64,000 nt of DNA from Kaistella yonginensis (lineage in GTDB: Bacteria > Bacteroidota > Bacteroidia > Flavobacteriales > Weeksellaceae), in NCBI RefSeq assembly GCF_030409525.1, contig NZ_JAUFQB010000017.1:138029-202028 (forward strand), written 5' to 3'. The number at the start of each line of letters is the position of its first letter. Position 1 is the stretch's first letter. The position numbers and the translations under genes were made by a program. Below the pieces are notes generated by a model. The model was given only the letters and a program-made list of their open reading frames with translations, was not told the origin of the DNA and made no database searches. This document shows, piece after piece, positions 34,625-42,066 of the stretch.

Positions 34625-34716
34625 TGAATGAGGGAATGGAGTCTCGACGGAAGACGAGACGGAAGAACCGAGTGAAGGATACGCCCAAACTTCGACACCG
34701 CTCATTTTCAAAATGA

Positions 34717-34749
34717 GTTTTAGTTAGGAATAATTTTTGCTTATCTTTG
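34717..34749 (+). promoter_or_regulatory. Promoter of ssrA (tmRNA)
   Basis: TATCTTTG at 34742-34749 fully matches TAnnTTTG, with GTTTT at 34717-34721 about 20 bases before it as a possible -33 element. The mature tmRNA starts 17 bases after the box. Confidence 0.6.
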
Positions 34750-34765
34750 TCGTCTTACAAAACAT

Positions 34766-35161
34766 GGGGTTGACTGGTTTCGACAGCAAGATCGATGGGT
34801 AAGTAAGCATGCAGAGAACCGTAGCGCGATCTCTTTAATCCCTTGCTGCAAACTTTTAACTGGCAACCAAGAGTTCGCTCTTGCAGCTTAATCTGAATAA
34901 AGTAGGATTCAAGCGTTCTCCCGAAGATAGTAAGGAGGCAAGATGTCTCGCAAATGCTCCGTTCTGCGGCGTTTGATTCTGAGGCATAGCAATGCAGAAA
35001 TAAGTCTCGAAAGACTTCGGTTCGGGATCGAAAACCAAAGAAGTTAAGTTGTAAATTGGGTGTCTGTGCTCTGTTTACAGTCGAAAATTAATTGCAGAAT
35101 AAGCATGTAGAAATCTTATGTGTTGCTTGTTTGGACGAGGGTTCGAATCCCTCCAACTCCA
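34766..35161 (+). ncRNA. ssrA: Transfer-messenger RNA (tmRNA)
   Basis: This RNA of about 396 bases rescues stalled ribosomes and tags their products for proteolysis. The 5' end GGGGTTG pairs with CAACTCC at 35154-35160 to form the acceptor stem, with A35161 as discriminator; CCA is not fully encoded. The T arm is GAGGG-TTCGAAT-CCCTC at 35137-35153. The tag frame at 34862-34888 codes for GNQEFALAA followed by TAA (34889-34891); the ALAA end is the usual degradation signal. The G at the resume codon and the nine-residue length are like other Bacteroidota tags. It has its own promoter and terminator. Confidence 0.96.
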
Positions 35162-35164
35162 CAG

Positions 35165-35197
35165 AAAACCCTGTAATCGTTTGATTTACAGGGTTTT
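35165..35197 (+). terminator. Terminator of ssrA
   Basis: A 12-bp perfect stem (AAAACCCTGTAA/TTACAGGGTTTT, 9-base loop) ends in a T run just after the tmRNA 3' end. Confidence 0.9.
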
Positions 35198-35449
35198 TTA
35201 TTTTCGGGTGCTAATAAATAGTCTGAGATACTTAGTTTTAATATTTTCTTTAATAGTTATTAGCAACGACTTCGCGATTTTTCCAATCAAGTTCTCAACG
35301 TACATACAATTATGTTAATTAGTTTCTATCATTTATTTGCCATAATACCTACATTATCTTTCAAAAACTTCCTTTTCCAGAGATGATCGCCGAAGAAATT
35401 GCCCTCTTCTCAAATATAGCGATTGCTTCTATGTTCTTTCCTTCTTTTG

Positions 35450-35656
35450 TCAGTGAATTCCTTTGTTATGATTTTTCAAAAAAATTTTCTTGAGACTAAA
35501 AGATAAAAATAAATAGGTAAATCCTACAAAAATGAAAGGTTCTTTTATTTTTAAAATATAAAAGACTCCAAAAATAGCTGCCATTAATAGAAGTTGAGGA
35601 ACTATTGATATCCAAGCAATTGATCGATTTGTAGGAATTATTTTTTGGCTCATCAA
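35450..35656 (-). CDS. Small hypothetical membrane protein
   Basis: This 68-residue protein has two hydrophobic segments (about residues 14-32 and 38-54) and a basic end (KKIFLKNHNKGIH). I recognise no family. It starts 5 bases after the stop of the lipoprotein gene upstream, which suggests co-transcription. Met1 and Met2 are both possible starts. A possible gene remnant lies immediately downstream. Confidence 0.55.
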   Translation of the reverse strand: MMSQKIIPTNRSIAWISIVPQLLLMAAIFGVFYILKIKEPFIFVGFTYLFLSFSLKKIFLKNHNKGIH

Positions 35657-35661
35657 AAAAA

Positions 35662-36054
35662 TTATTTCATTATGAATCCAACCGGCGCCCTAAGCTTTCC
35701 CTTTTCGTACATATTGAGGTACATCACCACGGTGTCTTTTTTGCCTTCGTAGCTAACGGCGTACTGATCAAGTAAACCGCCACCCATGGGACTGGTTTTG
35801 GACGTAAAAAAACAGCAACTTCCAATTCTATGAAAGGTAACCGCTTCACCTTTGGGTCCGGTTAGCGAGTTTAGATATTCTCGCTCACTAATAGGCCCGC
35901 TGCTATCGATCCCCCCTACTTTAATAGGGTTTTTTTCAATAAAACCATAAGTGGCTTCCGCAGCTTGTATCGAAGTAGAATCAGACCGATTCGCAGAGGT
36001 GATACAAGCGCTAAGTAAAAGCGCACCAACGGTAGCAAATACAAATTTTTTCAT
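35662..36054 (-). CDS. Conserved lipoprotein of unknown function
   Basis: This 130-residue protein has a lipoprotein signal (MKKFVFATVGALLLSAC). The mature part includes KNPIKVGGIDSSGPISEREY, LNSLTGPKGEAVTFHRIGSCC and KKDTVVMYLNMYEKGKLRAP, a pattern I know from small Bacteroidota lipoproteins that databases sometimes label as an octulosonate aldolase; nothing here supports an enzyme. The start at Met7 of the longer frame gives the better signal peptide. A conserved Cys pair (GSCC) may be functional. Confidence 0.8.
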   Translation of the reverse strand: MKKFVFATVGALLLSACITSANRSDSTSIQAAEATYGFIEKNPIKVGGIDSSGPISEREYLNSLTGPKGEAVTFHRIGSCCFFTSKTSPMGGGLLDQYAVSYEGKKDTVVMYLNMYEKGKLRAPVGFIMK

Positions 36055-36174
36055 ATTTAATTTATTTTTCATTAATTTCTACCATAAAATTATTCAATTT
36101 TTTATTAAAAAATAATATTAATTCGGGTGATTATATTTATAAAGGTCAGGAATATTTAAAACTGCAATGTTTTT

Positions 36175-36294
36175 TTAATAAGTTCTTCCCAAAAGTTCTA
36201 AAATCTCTTTTTGATGTTTGCTTTTCATCTTAAAAACATGGTCGCATTTTGGATCAAGCTCGCAGAAAGTGGATTGATTCCTTCCTGCTGACAT
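36175..36294 (-). CDS. Possible 39-residue ORF
   Basis: The frame starts with ATG, ends with TAA and encodes MSAGRNQSTFCELDPKCDH, then VFKMKSKHQKEILELLGRTY. The second half would be an amphipathic helix and the first carries two Cys six residues apart. The residue composition is more protein-like than the surrounding frames, but no family is recognised and no promoter box is obvious. It may be a small protein or the tail of a lost gene next to the inverted-repeat element. Confidence 0.3.
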   Translation of the reverse strand: MSAGRNQSTFCELDPKCDHVFKMKSKHQKEILELLGRTY

Positions 36295-36310
36295 AAATTA
36301 ATATTTATCT

Positions 36311-36476
36311 CCGCTGCGCGATGTCTCCCGACTTTGAGCCTCATTAAAAGTGTTATAGTTTTTCAGCATTAAGAATCTTTCTTGTATCGTAAGGCTTTTA
36401 TCAGAGTTAAAATTTCTTTTAGAATTGTACTGTGTTATTTTTATCGCGCAAAGTCAGGAGACTCTGCGCTTTGCGG
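36311..36476. repeat. Inverted-repeat element with CAAAGTC-GGAGAC ends
   Basis: The left arm (36311-36336) read in reverse complement is CAAAGTCGGGAGACATCGCG followed by CAGCGG; the right arm (36449-36476) is CAAAGTCAGGAGACTCTGCG followed by CTTTGCGG. They match at most positions and enclose 112 bases without a gene. No transposase and no clear target duplication are seen. Confidence 0.5.
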
Positions 36477-36482
36477 CCAAAA

Positions 36483-36512
36483 AAATCCTCAACTATAAAT
36501 AATTGAGGATTT
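36483..36512 (-). terminator. Terminator after pckA
   Basis: The stem AAATCCTCAA/TTGAGGATTT (10-base loop) lies 18 bases past the pckA stop and is followed on the minus strand by a T run. Confidence 0.75.
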
Positions 36513-36530
36513 AATTTTAAAGATCTTTTT

Positions 36531-38135
36531 TTACAATTGTGGTCCTGCTGCAACCAATCTTTTGGCTTCATCATTATCACAATACTGTTCAAAGTTTTTG
36601 ATATAACGTGCGGCTAAATCTTTTGCTTTGGTCTCCCACTCAGAGGCGCTTGCATAAGTATTTCTTGGATCCAAAATTCCTTCTGTCACATTCGGTAGTG
36701 TGGTAGGGATTTCCAAATTCATGACCGGAATTGTTGTTTTCTCGGCTTTATCAATTGAACCATCGATGATGGCATCAATAATTGCACGGGTATCTTTCAA
36801 AGAAATTCTTTTTCCTGTTCCGTTCCATCCGGTGTTTACCAAGTAGGCTTTTGCCCCGTGTTCTTTCATTTTACCAATCAATGTTTTAGAGTACATGGTT
36901 GGATGTAGAGTTAAGAAGGCTTCACCAAAAGCTGGTGAGAATGATGGTTGAGGCTCGGTAATTCCTCTTTCTGTTCCGGCTAATTTTGAAGTATAGCCGC
37001 AAAGGAAATGATATTGCGCTTGATCTTCATTCAACACAGAAACCGGAGGTAAAACCCCAAATGCATCAGCTGATAAGTAAACAATTTTATTTGCATGCCC
37101 CGCTTTTGATGGCAATACAATTTTACTGATATGATAAATTGGATAAGAAACTCTGGTGTTCTCTGTAATTGAATTATCCGTATAATCTGCTTCTCCGTAT
37201 TCATTAACCACCACGTTTTCTAATAATGAATCTCTTCGGATGGCTTTGTAAATATCCGGCTCTTTATCTTCAGAAAGATCGATTACTTTGGCATAACATC
37301 CACCTTCATAATTAAAGACACCATTATCATCCCAACCGTGCTCGTCATCACCGATTAAATATCTTTTAGGATCTGCGGAAAGCGTTGTTTTACCTGTTCC
37401 GGAAAGTCCGAAGAACAAAGCAACATCTCCGTCTTCACCTACGTTTGCAGAACAATGCATCGAAGCCATCCCTCTCAAAGGAAGATAGTAGTTCATCATG
37501 GCAAACATTCCTTTCTTCATTTCACCACCATACCAAGTTCCACCGATAATCTGCATTTTCTGAGTTAAATTAAACATCACAAAGTTTTCAGAATTTAATC
37601 CTTGTGCTTTCCAGTCTGGATTGGTAGTTTTGGAACCATTCATTACGATGAAATCTGGCTCTCCAAAAGTTTCCAATTCAAAATTTGAGGGACGAATAAA
37701 CATGTTGGTTACGAAATGCGCTTGCCACGCTACTTCCATAATAAAACGAACTTTTAATCTCGTATCAGGATTGGTTCCGCAAAAAGCGTCGACCACATAT
37801 ATTTTTTTAGAAGAGGATAATTGCTTTAAAACTAATTTTTTACAGCTTTCAAACACCTCCGGACTTGTTGGTAAATTCACATTCCCATCCCAGTGAATGG
37901 TGTCCTTGCTTACCTCATCTTTTACGATGAAACGGTCCTTTGGAGAACGCCCGGTAAATACACCCGTTTTAACTGCTACCGCTCCGGAATCAGTTACGGC
38001 ACCTTTTTCAAAGCCCACATTTTTACTCGACATCTCTGCAACGAACAACTCTTCGTAGCTAGGATTGTAAGATACTTCTTCATAACCAGTGATTCCCAAG
38101 TCATGCAATTGCTGAATAATTTTAATGTTCTTCAT
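36531..38135 (-). CDS. pckA: ATP-dependent phosphoenolpyruvate carboxykinase
   Basis: This 534-residue cytoplasmic enzyme converts oxaloacetate and ATP to PEP, CO2 and ADP, the first committed step of gluconeogenesis. Length is typical. Visible motifs are [13 protein letters not shown] (near 58), [14 protein letters not shown], the P-loop [13 protein letters not shown] near 245, the metal-binding [10 protein letters not shown] after it, and the C-terminal [19 protein letters not shown]. The kinase-1 type P-loop and the overall pattern are those of the ATP-dependent class, not the GTP-dependent one. It stands alone with a TAAATTTG box 31 bases before the ATG and a terminator. Confidence 0.97.
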   Translation of the reverse strand: MKNIKIIQQLHDLGITGYEEVSYNPSYEELFVAEMSSKNVGFEKGAVTDSGAVAVKTGVFTGRSPKDRFIVKDEVSKDTIHWDGNVNLPTSPEVFESCKKLVLKQLSSSKKIYVVDAFCGTNPDTRLKVRFIMEVAWQAHFVTNMFIRPSNFELETFGEPDFIVMNGSKTTNPDWKAQGLNSENFVMFNLTQKMQIIGGTWYGGEMKKGMFAMMNYYLPLRGMASMHCSANVGEDGDVALFFGLSGTGKTTLSADPKRYLIGDDEHGWDDNGVFNYEGGCYAKVIDLSEDKEPDIYKAIRRDSLLENVVVNEYGEADYTDNSITENTRVSYPIYHISKIVLPSKAGHANKIVYLSADAFGVLPPVSVLNEDQAQYHFLCGYTSKLAGTERGITEPQPSFSPAFGEAFLTLHPTMYSKTLIGKMKEHGAKAYLVNTGWNGTGKRISLKDTRAIIDAIIDGSIDKAEKTTIPVMNLEIPTTLPNVTEGILDPRNTYASASEWETKAKDLAARYIKNFEQYCDNDEAKRLVAAGPQL

Positions 38136-38166
38136 AACGTCTTAATATTTCTGATTTTTAGTAACA

Positions 38167-38174
38167 CAAATTTA
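38167..38174 (-). promoter_or_regulatory. -7 box of pckA
   Basis: TAAATTTG on the minus strand lies 31 bases before the ATG and fully matches TAnnTTTG. Confidence 0.45.
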
Positions 38175-38264
38175 GGGATTAATAAGCATTTACAGCCCTT
38201 CTAAAACAATGATATTCATCAGCGCAACCAATACTGTTGTAAACTGCACAAAAACTGATTTTTA

Positions 38265-39158
38265 TTAAATTAAATTTTGATAGTCGAAAATAACCGAGAA
38301 CCCTTTTTCTTTAAAATAATCTTCAAAACCATTAAATTTTGTGCTCATCACAAAATCGCCACCCCAGGCGCCTAAACTTTTGACAAAAACGGGACAGTTT
38401 TCAAAATGTTTTTCTTTGACGGTTTCGATTCCTAAAAATTTACTCAATTTACTTTCGTGCACCTCCATTAATTCTGAAAAATCTGCTAAGGTCTCCGCTT
38501 CTAAAACCTGTCTGGTGATTTGCGAAAATCCACCGATGAGTTCAGAAGATTTTTGTTTAGACCGATACAGTTGAATGCCTTCACGGCTGTTTTGCTTTTG
38601 ATTAAGATGTATGAATATTAAATCCTTAGTGTAATCAGGATTAAAGGTTACTTTTTGAATCATTCTATCTGGTTGATTTTGATAGAGAATCGCGGATTGT
38701 TGTTGAGCCACGGCAATATCGTAGCCACTGCCCCCCAAACACGTTTCATTGAGTTCAAAAGCGTCAACATCTGCCCATTGTGCAAGATTATTCATTAAAG
38801 TAGAACTGCTACCTAGTCCGAAATTGGCAGGAAATTGCAAATTGGTCGTGATAGAATAGGATGAATTTTCTTGCAAATGCAGGTTTGATAACGCTTTAAC
38901 CGTAAGTAAAACTTTTAATATAAACTCGGCTGCTTCAGGGATATTAGATGAAATGATGGTTTTAGTTTGATAATCAATAATAAGCTGTAGCCACGGTTTT
39001 TCCTGATGATTTGCAGACCAGTGAATTAATGATTTACCATCAAAATGTTCTGCAACAAAAAACTCTTGCCCCCATTTTGTTGGTAGAGCAAGAGCCAGGG
39101 CGCCATCGAGGACGACATATTCTGAGGTGAGCAATAATTTTCCATGGGAAAAAATCAT
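38265..39158 (-). CDS. GYDIA-type GHMP kinase
   Basis: This 297-residue protein belongs to the GHMP small-molecule kinase superfamily, in the Bacteroidota subfamily named for the GSGYDIA sequence, present here as GGSGYDIAVAQQ near residue 145. The N-terminal motif is FSHGKLLLTSEYVVLDGALA and the ATP-binding motif 2 is FGLGSSSTLMNNLAQW near 115. Relatives act on mevalonate-pathway substrates, so a role in isoprenoid precursor synthesis is possible; there is no direct evidence for the substrate here. It begins 11 bases after fabD on the same strand. Confidence 0.88.
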   Translation of the reverse strand: MIFSHGKLLLTSEYVVLDGALALALPTKWGQEFFVAEHFDGKSLIHWSANHQEKPWLQLIIDYQTKTIISSNIPEAAEFILKVLLTVKALSNLHLQENSSYSITTNLQFPANFGLGSSSTLMNNLAQWADVDAFELNETCLGGSGYDIAVAQQQSAILYQNQPDRMIQKVTFNPDYTKDLIFIHLNQKQNSREGIQLYRSKQKSSELIGGFSQITRQVLEAETLADFSELMEVHESKLSKFLGIETVKEKHFENCPVFVKSLGAWGGDFVMSTKFNGFEDYFKEKGFSVIFDYQNLI

Positions 39159-39169
39159 ACTCTTATTTT

Positions 39170-40048
39170 TTAAATGGCAGAAGAAACTTCTACGGTATTA
39201 TTAATTTTTTTAATCAAACCTTGTAATGTCTTTCCAGGACCAACTTCCACGAAAGAAGTCGCGCCTTTCAGAATCATATTCTGTACCGATTGTGTCCATT
39301 TTACTGGACCGGTTAATTGTGCAATTAAGTTCAGTTTAATTTCTTCAGGGTCGAAAACCGCAGTTGTCGTGATGTTCTGATAAACTGGCATGGTTGGTTT
39401 ATAAAACTTGGTAGCGTGAATTGCTTCTGCTAATTTTTCTTGCGCTGGCTGCATCAGTGGCGAATGGAATGCACCATTTACGGCGAGCATTAAGGCTCTT
39501 TTTGCGCCGGCATCTTTCATGTTTTGGCAAGCCAATTCAACCGCCGCAGTTTCACCAGAAATCACCAATTGTCCGGGACAATTATAATTGGCAGGTACTA
39601 CGATTCCGGGAGTTTCGTCACAAATTCTTTCGACTACTTCATCTGCAAGACCTAAAATTGCTGCCATGGAACTTGGATTGGCATCGCAAGCTTCCTGCAT
39701 TGCTTTTGCACGGGCAGAAACCAATTTTAATCCATCTTCGAAACTTAGAACACCGTTGGCGACCAAAGCGGAGAATTCCCCTAACGAATGACCAGCAACC
39801 ATTTGCGGCGCAACGCCATTTAAGGCCGTTTTTAAAGCAGCAACAGAATAGATAAAAATAGCAGGTTGGGTCACTTCGGTTTTTTTCAAATCTTCTTCTG
39901 CGCCATTAAACATAATGGACAAAATATCGAAGCCTAAAATTTGATTGGCAGAATCCATCAGATCCTTGATGTCTTTACGAGAATCATACAATTCCTTCCC
40001 CATCCCGACATATTGTGAACCTTGCCCAGGAAATACAAGTGCTTTCAT
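39170..40048 (-). CDS. fabD: Malonyl-CoA:ACP transacylase
   Basis: This 292-residue enzyme moves malonyl from CoA to acyl-carrier protein for fatty acid synthesis. Motifs: FPGQGSQYVGMGKELY at the N-terminus, Gln61 in TQPAIFIYS, nucleophile Ser88 in GHSLGEFSALVA and catalytic His195 in NGAFHSPLM, with VEVGPGKTLQGLI near the end. Length is normal. Unusually for Proteobacteria but often in Bacteroidota, it is not beside other fab genes; it precedes the GHMP kinase gene. Confidence 0.97.
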   Translation of the reverse strand: MKALVFPGQGSQYVGMGKELYDSRKDIKDLMDSANQILGFDILSIMFNGAEEDLKKTEVTQPAIFIYSVAALKTALNGVAPQMVAGHSLGEFSALVANGVLSFEDGLKLVSARAKAMQEACDANPSSMAAILGLADEVVERICDETPGIVVPANYNCPGQLVISGETAAVELACQNMKDAGAKRALMLAVNGAFHSPLMQPAQEKLAEAIHATKFYKPTMPVYQNITTTAVFDPEEIKLNLIAQLTGPVKWTQSVQNMILKGATSFVEVGPGKTLQGLIKKINNTVEVSSAI

Positions 40049-40103
40049 AAAGTTATTTTCAGATAAATTTGGCTAAAACTATTTTTAAAACCAATGTTGT
40101 TTA

Positions 40104-42029
40104 TTAATTCGGAATCAACCGTACCACGCGGTACCCTTTGTTAACGTAAGCTCCAGTTTTTGTTTTTTCAAATTCGAATTTGGTAGCCAGCTGTGTTTGT
40201 ACTTTATTCATTTGTTTGAAAATTTCTCCTTTTTTGTTCTCACGACTCAACATATCATTCACCACATCAAACCCGATGACTGCGTATTTTGAGGGATTTT
40301 TACAATATTTCTTTTTGTATTCCGCTAGAATTTCTTTTTCAAAATCACCTTCTGTATCAATTTTGCGATCCATTAAATAAACCAAATTACTTTGACTTAA
40401 TTCATCGACTTTTTTCTCGAAAACGGGTGAATAATACATGCTGAAAGATTTTACTCCTGGCACTTCCTGCGAAAGGGTAATCATTCTATTGGCAAACATG
40501 TCGCCCGCATCATCATTCTTGTTGGCCAAAATTGCAATTACAGGTGCTGGTTTGCCGGTCATCATATTTTGATCCGGTTGAATATCTGCTGCAGATTTTA
40601 CCAAGAAAACATTCGGGTTTTTCAATTCCTTTTTTAAATTTGTCTCTAAATATTTTGCATATGTTTGATCGGCATCAGCAACGATATAAATTTTTTGATC
40701 AGAAAAAGTGCTTTTAACCTCTTTTACGATTCGATCTGCGTAGATAAATTCGTTCGTTTCAATAATAATTAAATTTTGATAACCCAATAAATCCTCAGAA
40801 TTTGCAAAGGGAGCTACAACAGGAATTTTACTATTTTTCACATAATCTAAAACCTCTAAAACGCTCGATTTAAAGAAGGGCCCAATAATCAAATCGGTGT
40901 TATCCTGGTTGATTTGAGTCAATGAGTTTTTAAAACTTTTTTCATTCCCAGCATCAATAACTTTAATATCAAGCAGCTGTCCTTTTTTTACATTACGCTC
41001 GATCGCTAATTTAGCACCCGCCAGAAAATCAAGAGACAGGTTTCTGTATTTAGAATCATTGCTATCAAACCCAAAAGGAAGCATAATCACCACATTCAGC
41101 GCGTCCCCCGATTTCTTTACGTAGGCAGAATCCAGCTTTTTAATTTTTAAAATCATTCCTGATTTTAAACCTTGCGATAAGTTCGGGTTTAAAGAAAGCA
41201 ACTGATCTAAGGTAATTCCAAATCGGTTTAAAAGTCCGAAAACAGTATCGCCATCCTGCACCGTGTAGGTTACATAATCATCTGCAACCGCCGTCGTAGA
41301 ATATGTTTGCGTAGATGTATTTTGTGAGACAACAGTAGATTTTGATTCCGTATTGATAGGCTGGGACGAAACCCCACCATTTACTTGGATAATATCCCCG
41401 GGTTGCAAGCCTTTTTCTTGTAAACCTGGATTCAGTGCAAAAAGTTCTTTCTGGTTCAGATTAAATTTTCGAGACAGTTTATAATAATTGTCTTTGGGTT
41501 GAATGGTGTATGAATTTTCATCAACTGCAATCGTGGTTGAAGATTTGGTAGGTTCTGCTTTTACAACAGTTTTCAAAGGTTCAACTGCGGCAACAACTTG
41601 TTGGTCAGCATCACTAAATTTTTGAATATTGACTAAAGGCAAGGTTACTTCATCACCAATTTTCATATGAGAATCCAGGCTTGGATTCAACGTTCTGAGA
41701 TCTGTTTCGGAAATCTGATACTGTTTCGTAATTCCGTAGATGGTCTGTTTAGGTTTTAGAATAATCTTTCCTAATTTAGCAGATGAAGAGGTCGTTTTTA
41801 CTGGGCTAGGACTGGTATTATTTGCAGATTTAGCGATCATCAAAACATCACCGATGGCTATTTTCCCATCTTTTGAATTTGGATTTAATTTCACCAAATC
41901 ATCTACAGACATGCCGTATCGTTTTGCGATATTATAGGAGGTATCACCCTTTACCACTGTATGAGTTTTCTGGGCAGATATACCTATGATTGCTGTAAGA
42001 CCAGCTAAAATAAAAAACTTTTTGATCAT
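40104..42029 (-). CDS. LysM peptidoglycan-binding protein with receptor-type binding domain
   Basis: This 641-residue exported protein has a signal peptide ending GISAQ near residue 19, four LysM repeats at about 20-67, 87-132, 172-216 and 252-297 (for example THTVVKGDTSYNIAKRYGMS and YVTYTVQDGDTVFGLLNRFG) and a C-terminal periplasmic-binding-protein domain (about 310-640) of the branched-chain amino-acid receptor type (LNVVIMLPFGFDSND, DLIIGPFFKSSVLEVLDYVK). LysM holds it on the cell wall; the receptor fold may bind a ligand or simply act as a scaffold. It follows bshC after 37 bases. A TATTTTTG box lies 18 bases before the ATG. Confidence 0.9.
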   Translation of the reverse strand: MIKKFFILAGLTAIIGISAQKTHTVVKGDTSYNIAKRYGMSVDDLVKLNPNSKDGKIAIGDVLMIAKSANNTSPSPVKTTSSSAKLGKIILKPKQTIYGITKQYQISETDLRTLNPSLDSHMKIGDEVTLPLVNIQKFSDADQQVVAAVEPLKTVVKAEPTKSSTTIAVDENSYTIQPKDNYYKLSRKFNLNQKELFALNPGLQEKGLQPGDIIQVNGGVSSQPINTESKSTVVSQNTSTQTYSTTAVADDYVTYTVQDGDTVFGLLNRFGITLDQLLSLNPNLSQGLKSGMILKIKKLDSAYVKKSGDALNVVIMLPFGFDSNDSKYRNLSLDFLAGAKLAIERNVKKGQLLDIKVIDAGNEKSFKNSLTQINQDNTDLIIGPFFKSSVLEVLDYVKNSKIPVVAPFANSEDLLGYQNLIIIETNEFIYADRIVKEVKSTFSDQKIYIVADADQTYAKYLETNLKKELKNPNVFLVKSAADIQPDQNMMTGKPAPVIAILANKNDDAGDMFANRMITLSQEVPGVKSFSMYYSPVFEKKVDELSQSNLVYLMDRKIDTEGDFEKEILAEYKKKYCKNPSKYAVIGFDVVNDMLSRENKKGEIFKQMNKVQTQLATKFEFEKTKTGAYVNKGYRVVRLIPN

Positions 42030-42047
42030 CTTTTAGATAAATATTTA

Positions 42048-42055
42048 CAAAAATA
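42048..42055 (-). promoter_or_regulatory. -7 box of the LysM gene
   Basis: TATTTTTG on the minus strand lies 18 bases before the ATG, just downstream of the bshC stop, and fully matches TAnnTTTG. Confidence 0.45.
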
Positions 42056-42066
42056 CTGCTTTAAAA

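Larger units (their letters stand above)
34059..34765. other. Gene-poor region before tmRNA (707 bases)
   Basis: I find no credible gene here. The contents are a hairpin repeat element (34537-34624), two small hairpins (34641-34646 with 34655-34660, and 34701-34707 with 34711-34717), and the tmRNA promoter at the right end. From about 34480 to 34700 the G+C is clearly higher than around it and all three minus-strand frames stay open, which fits a structured non-coding element better than a gene. Confidence 0.6.
36055..36530. other. Gene-poor region with inverted-repeat element (476 bases)
   Basis: The gap holds a possible 39-residue ORF (36175-36294), an imperfect inverted repeat (36311-36336 with 36449-36476) and the pckA terminator (36483-36512). 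I see no other gene. Confidence 0.6.

Noticed and set aside
34425-34711. Three overlapping open frames on the minus strand (60-87 codons)
   Set aside because: All three frames are open at once because the sequence is G+C-rich and palindromic. They run through the hairpin repeat and have no protein-like composition or homologous pattern.
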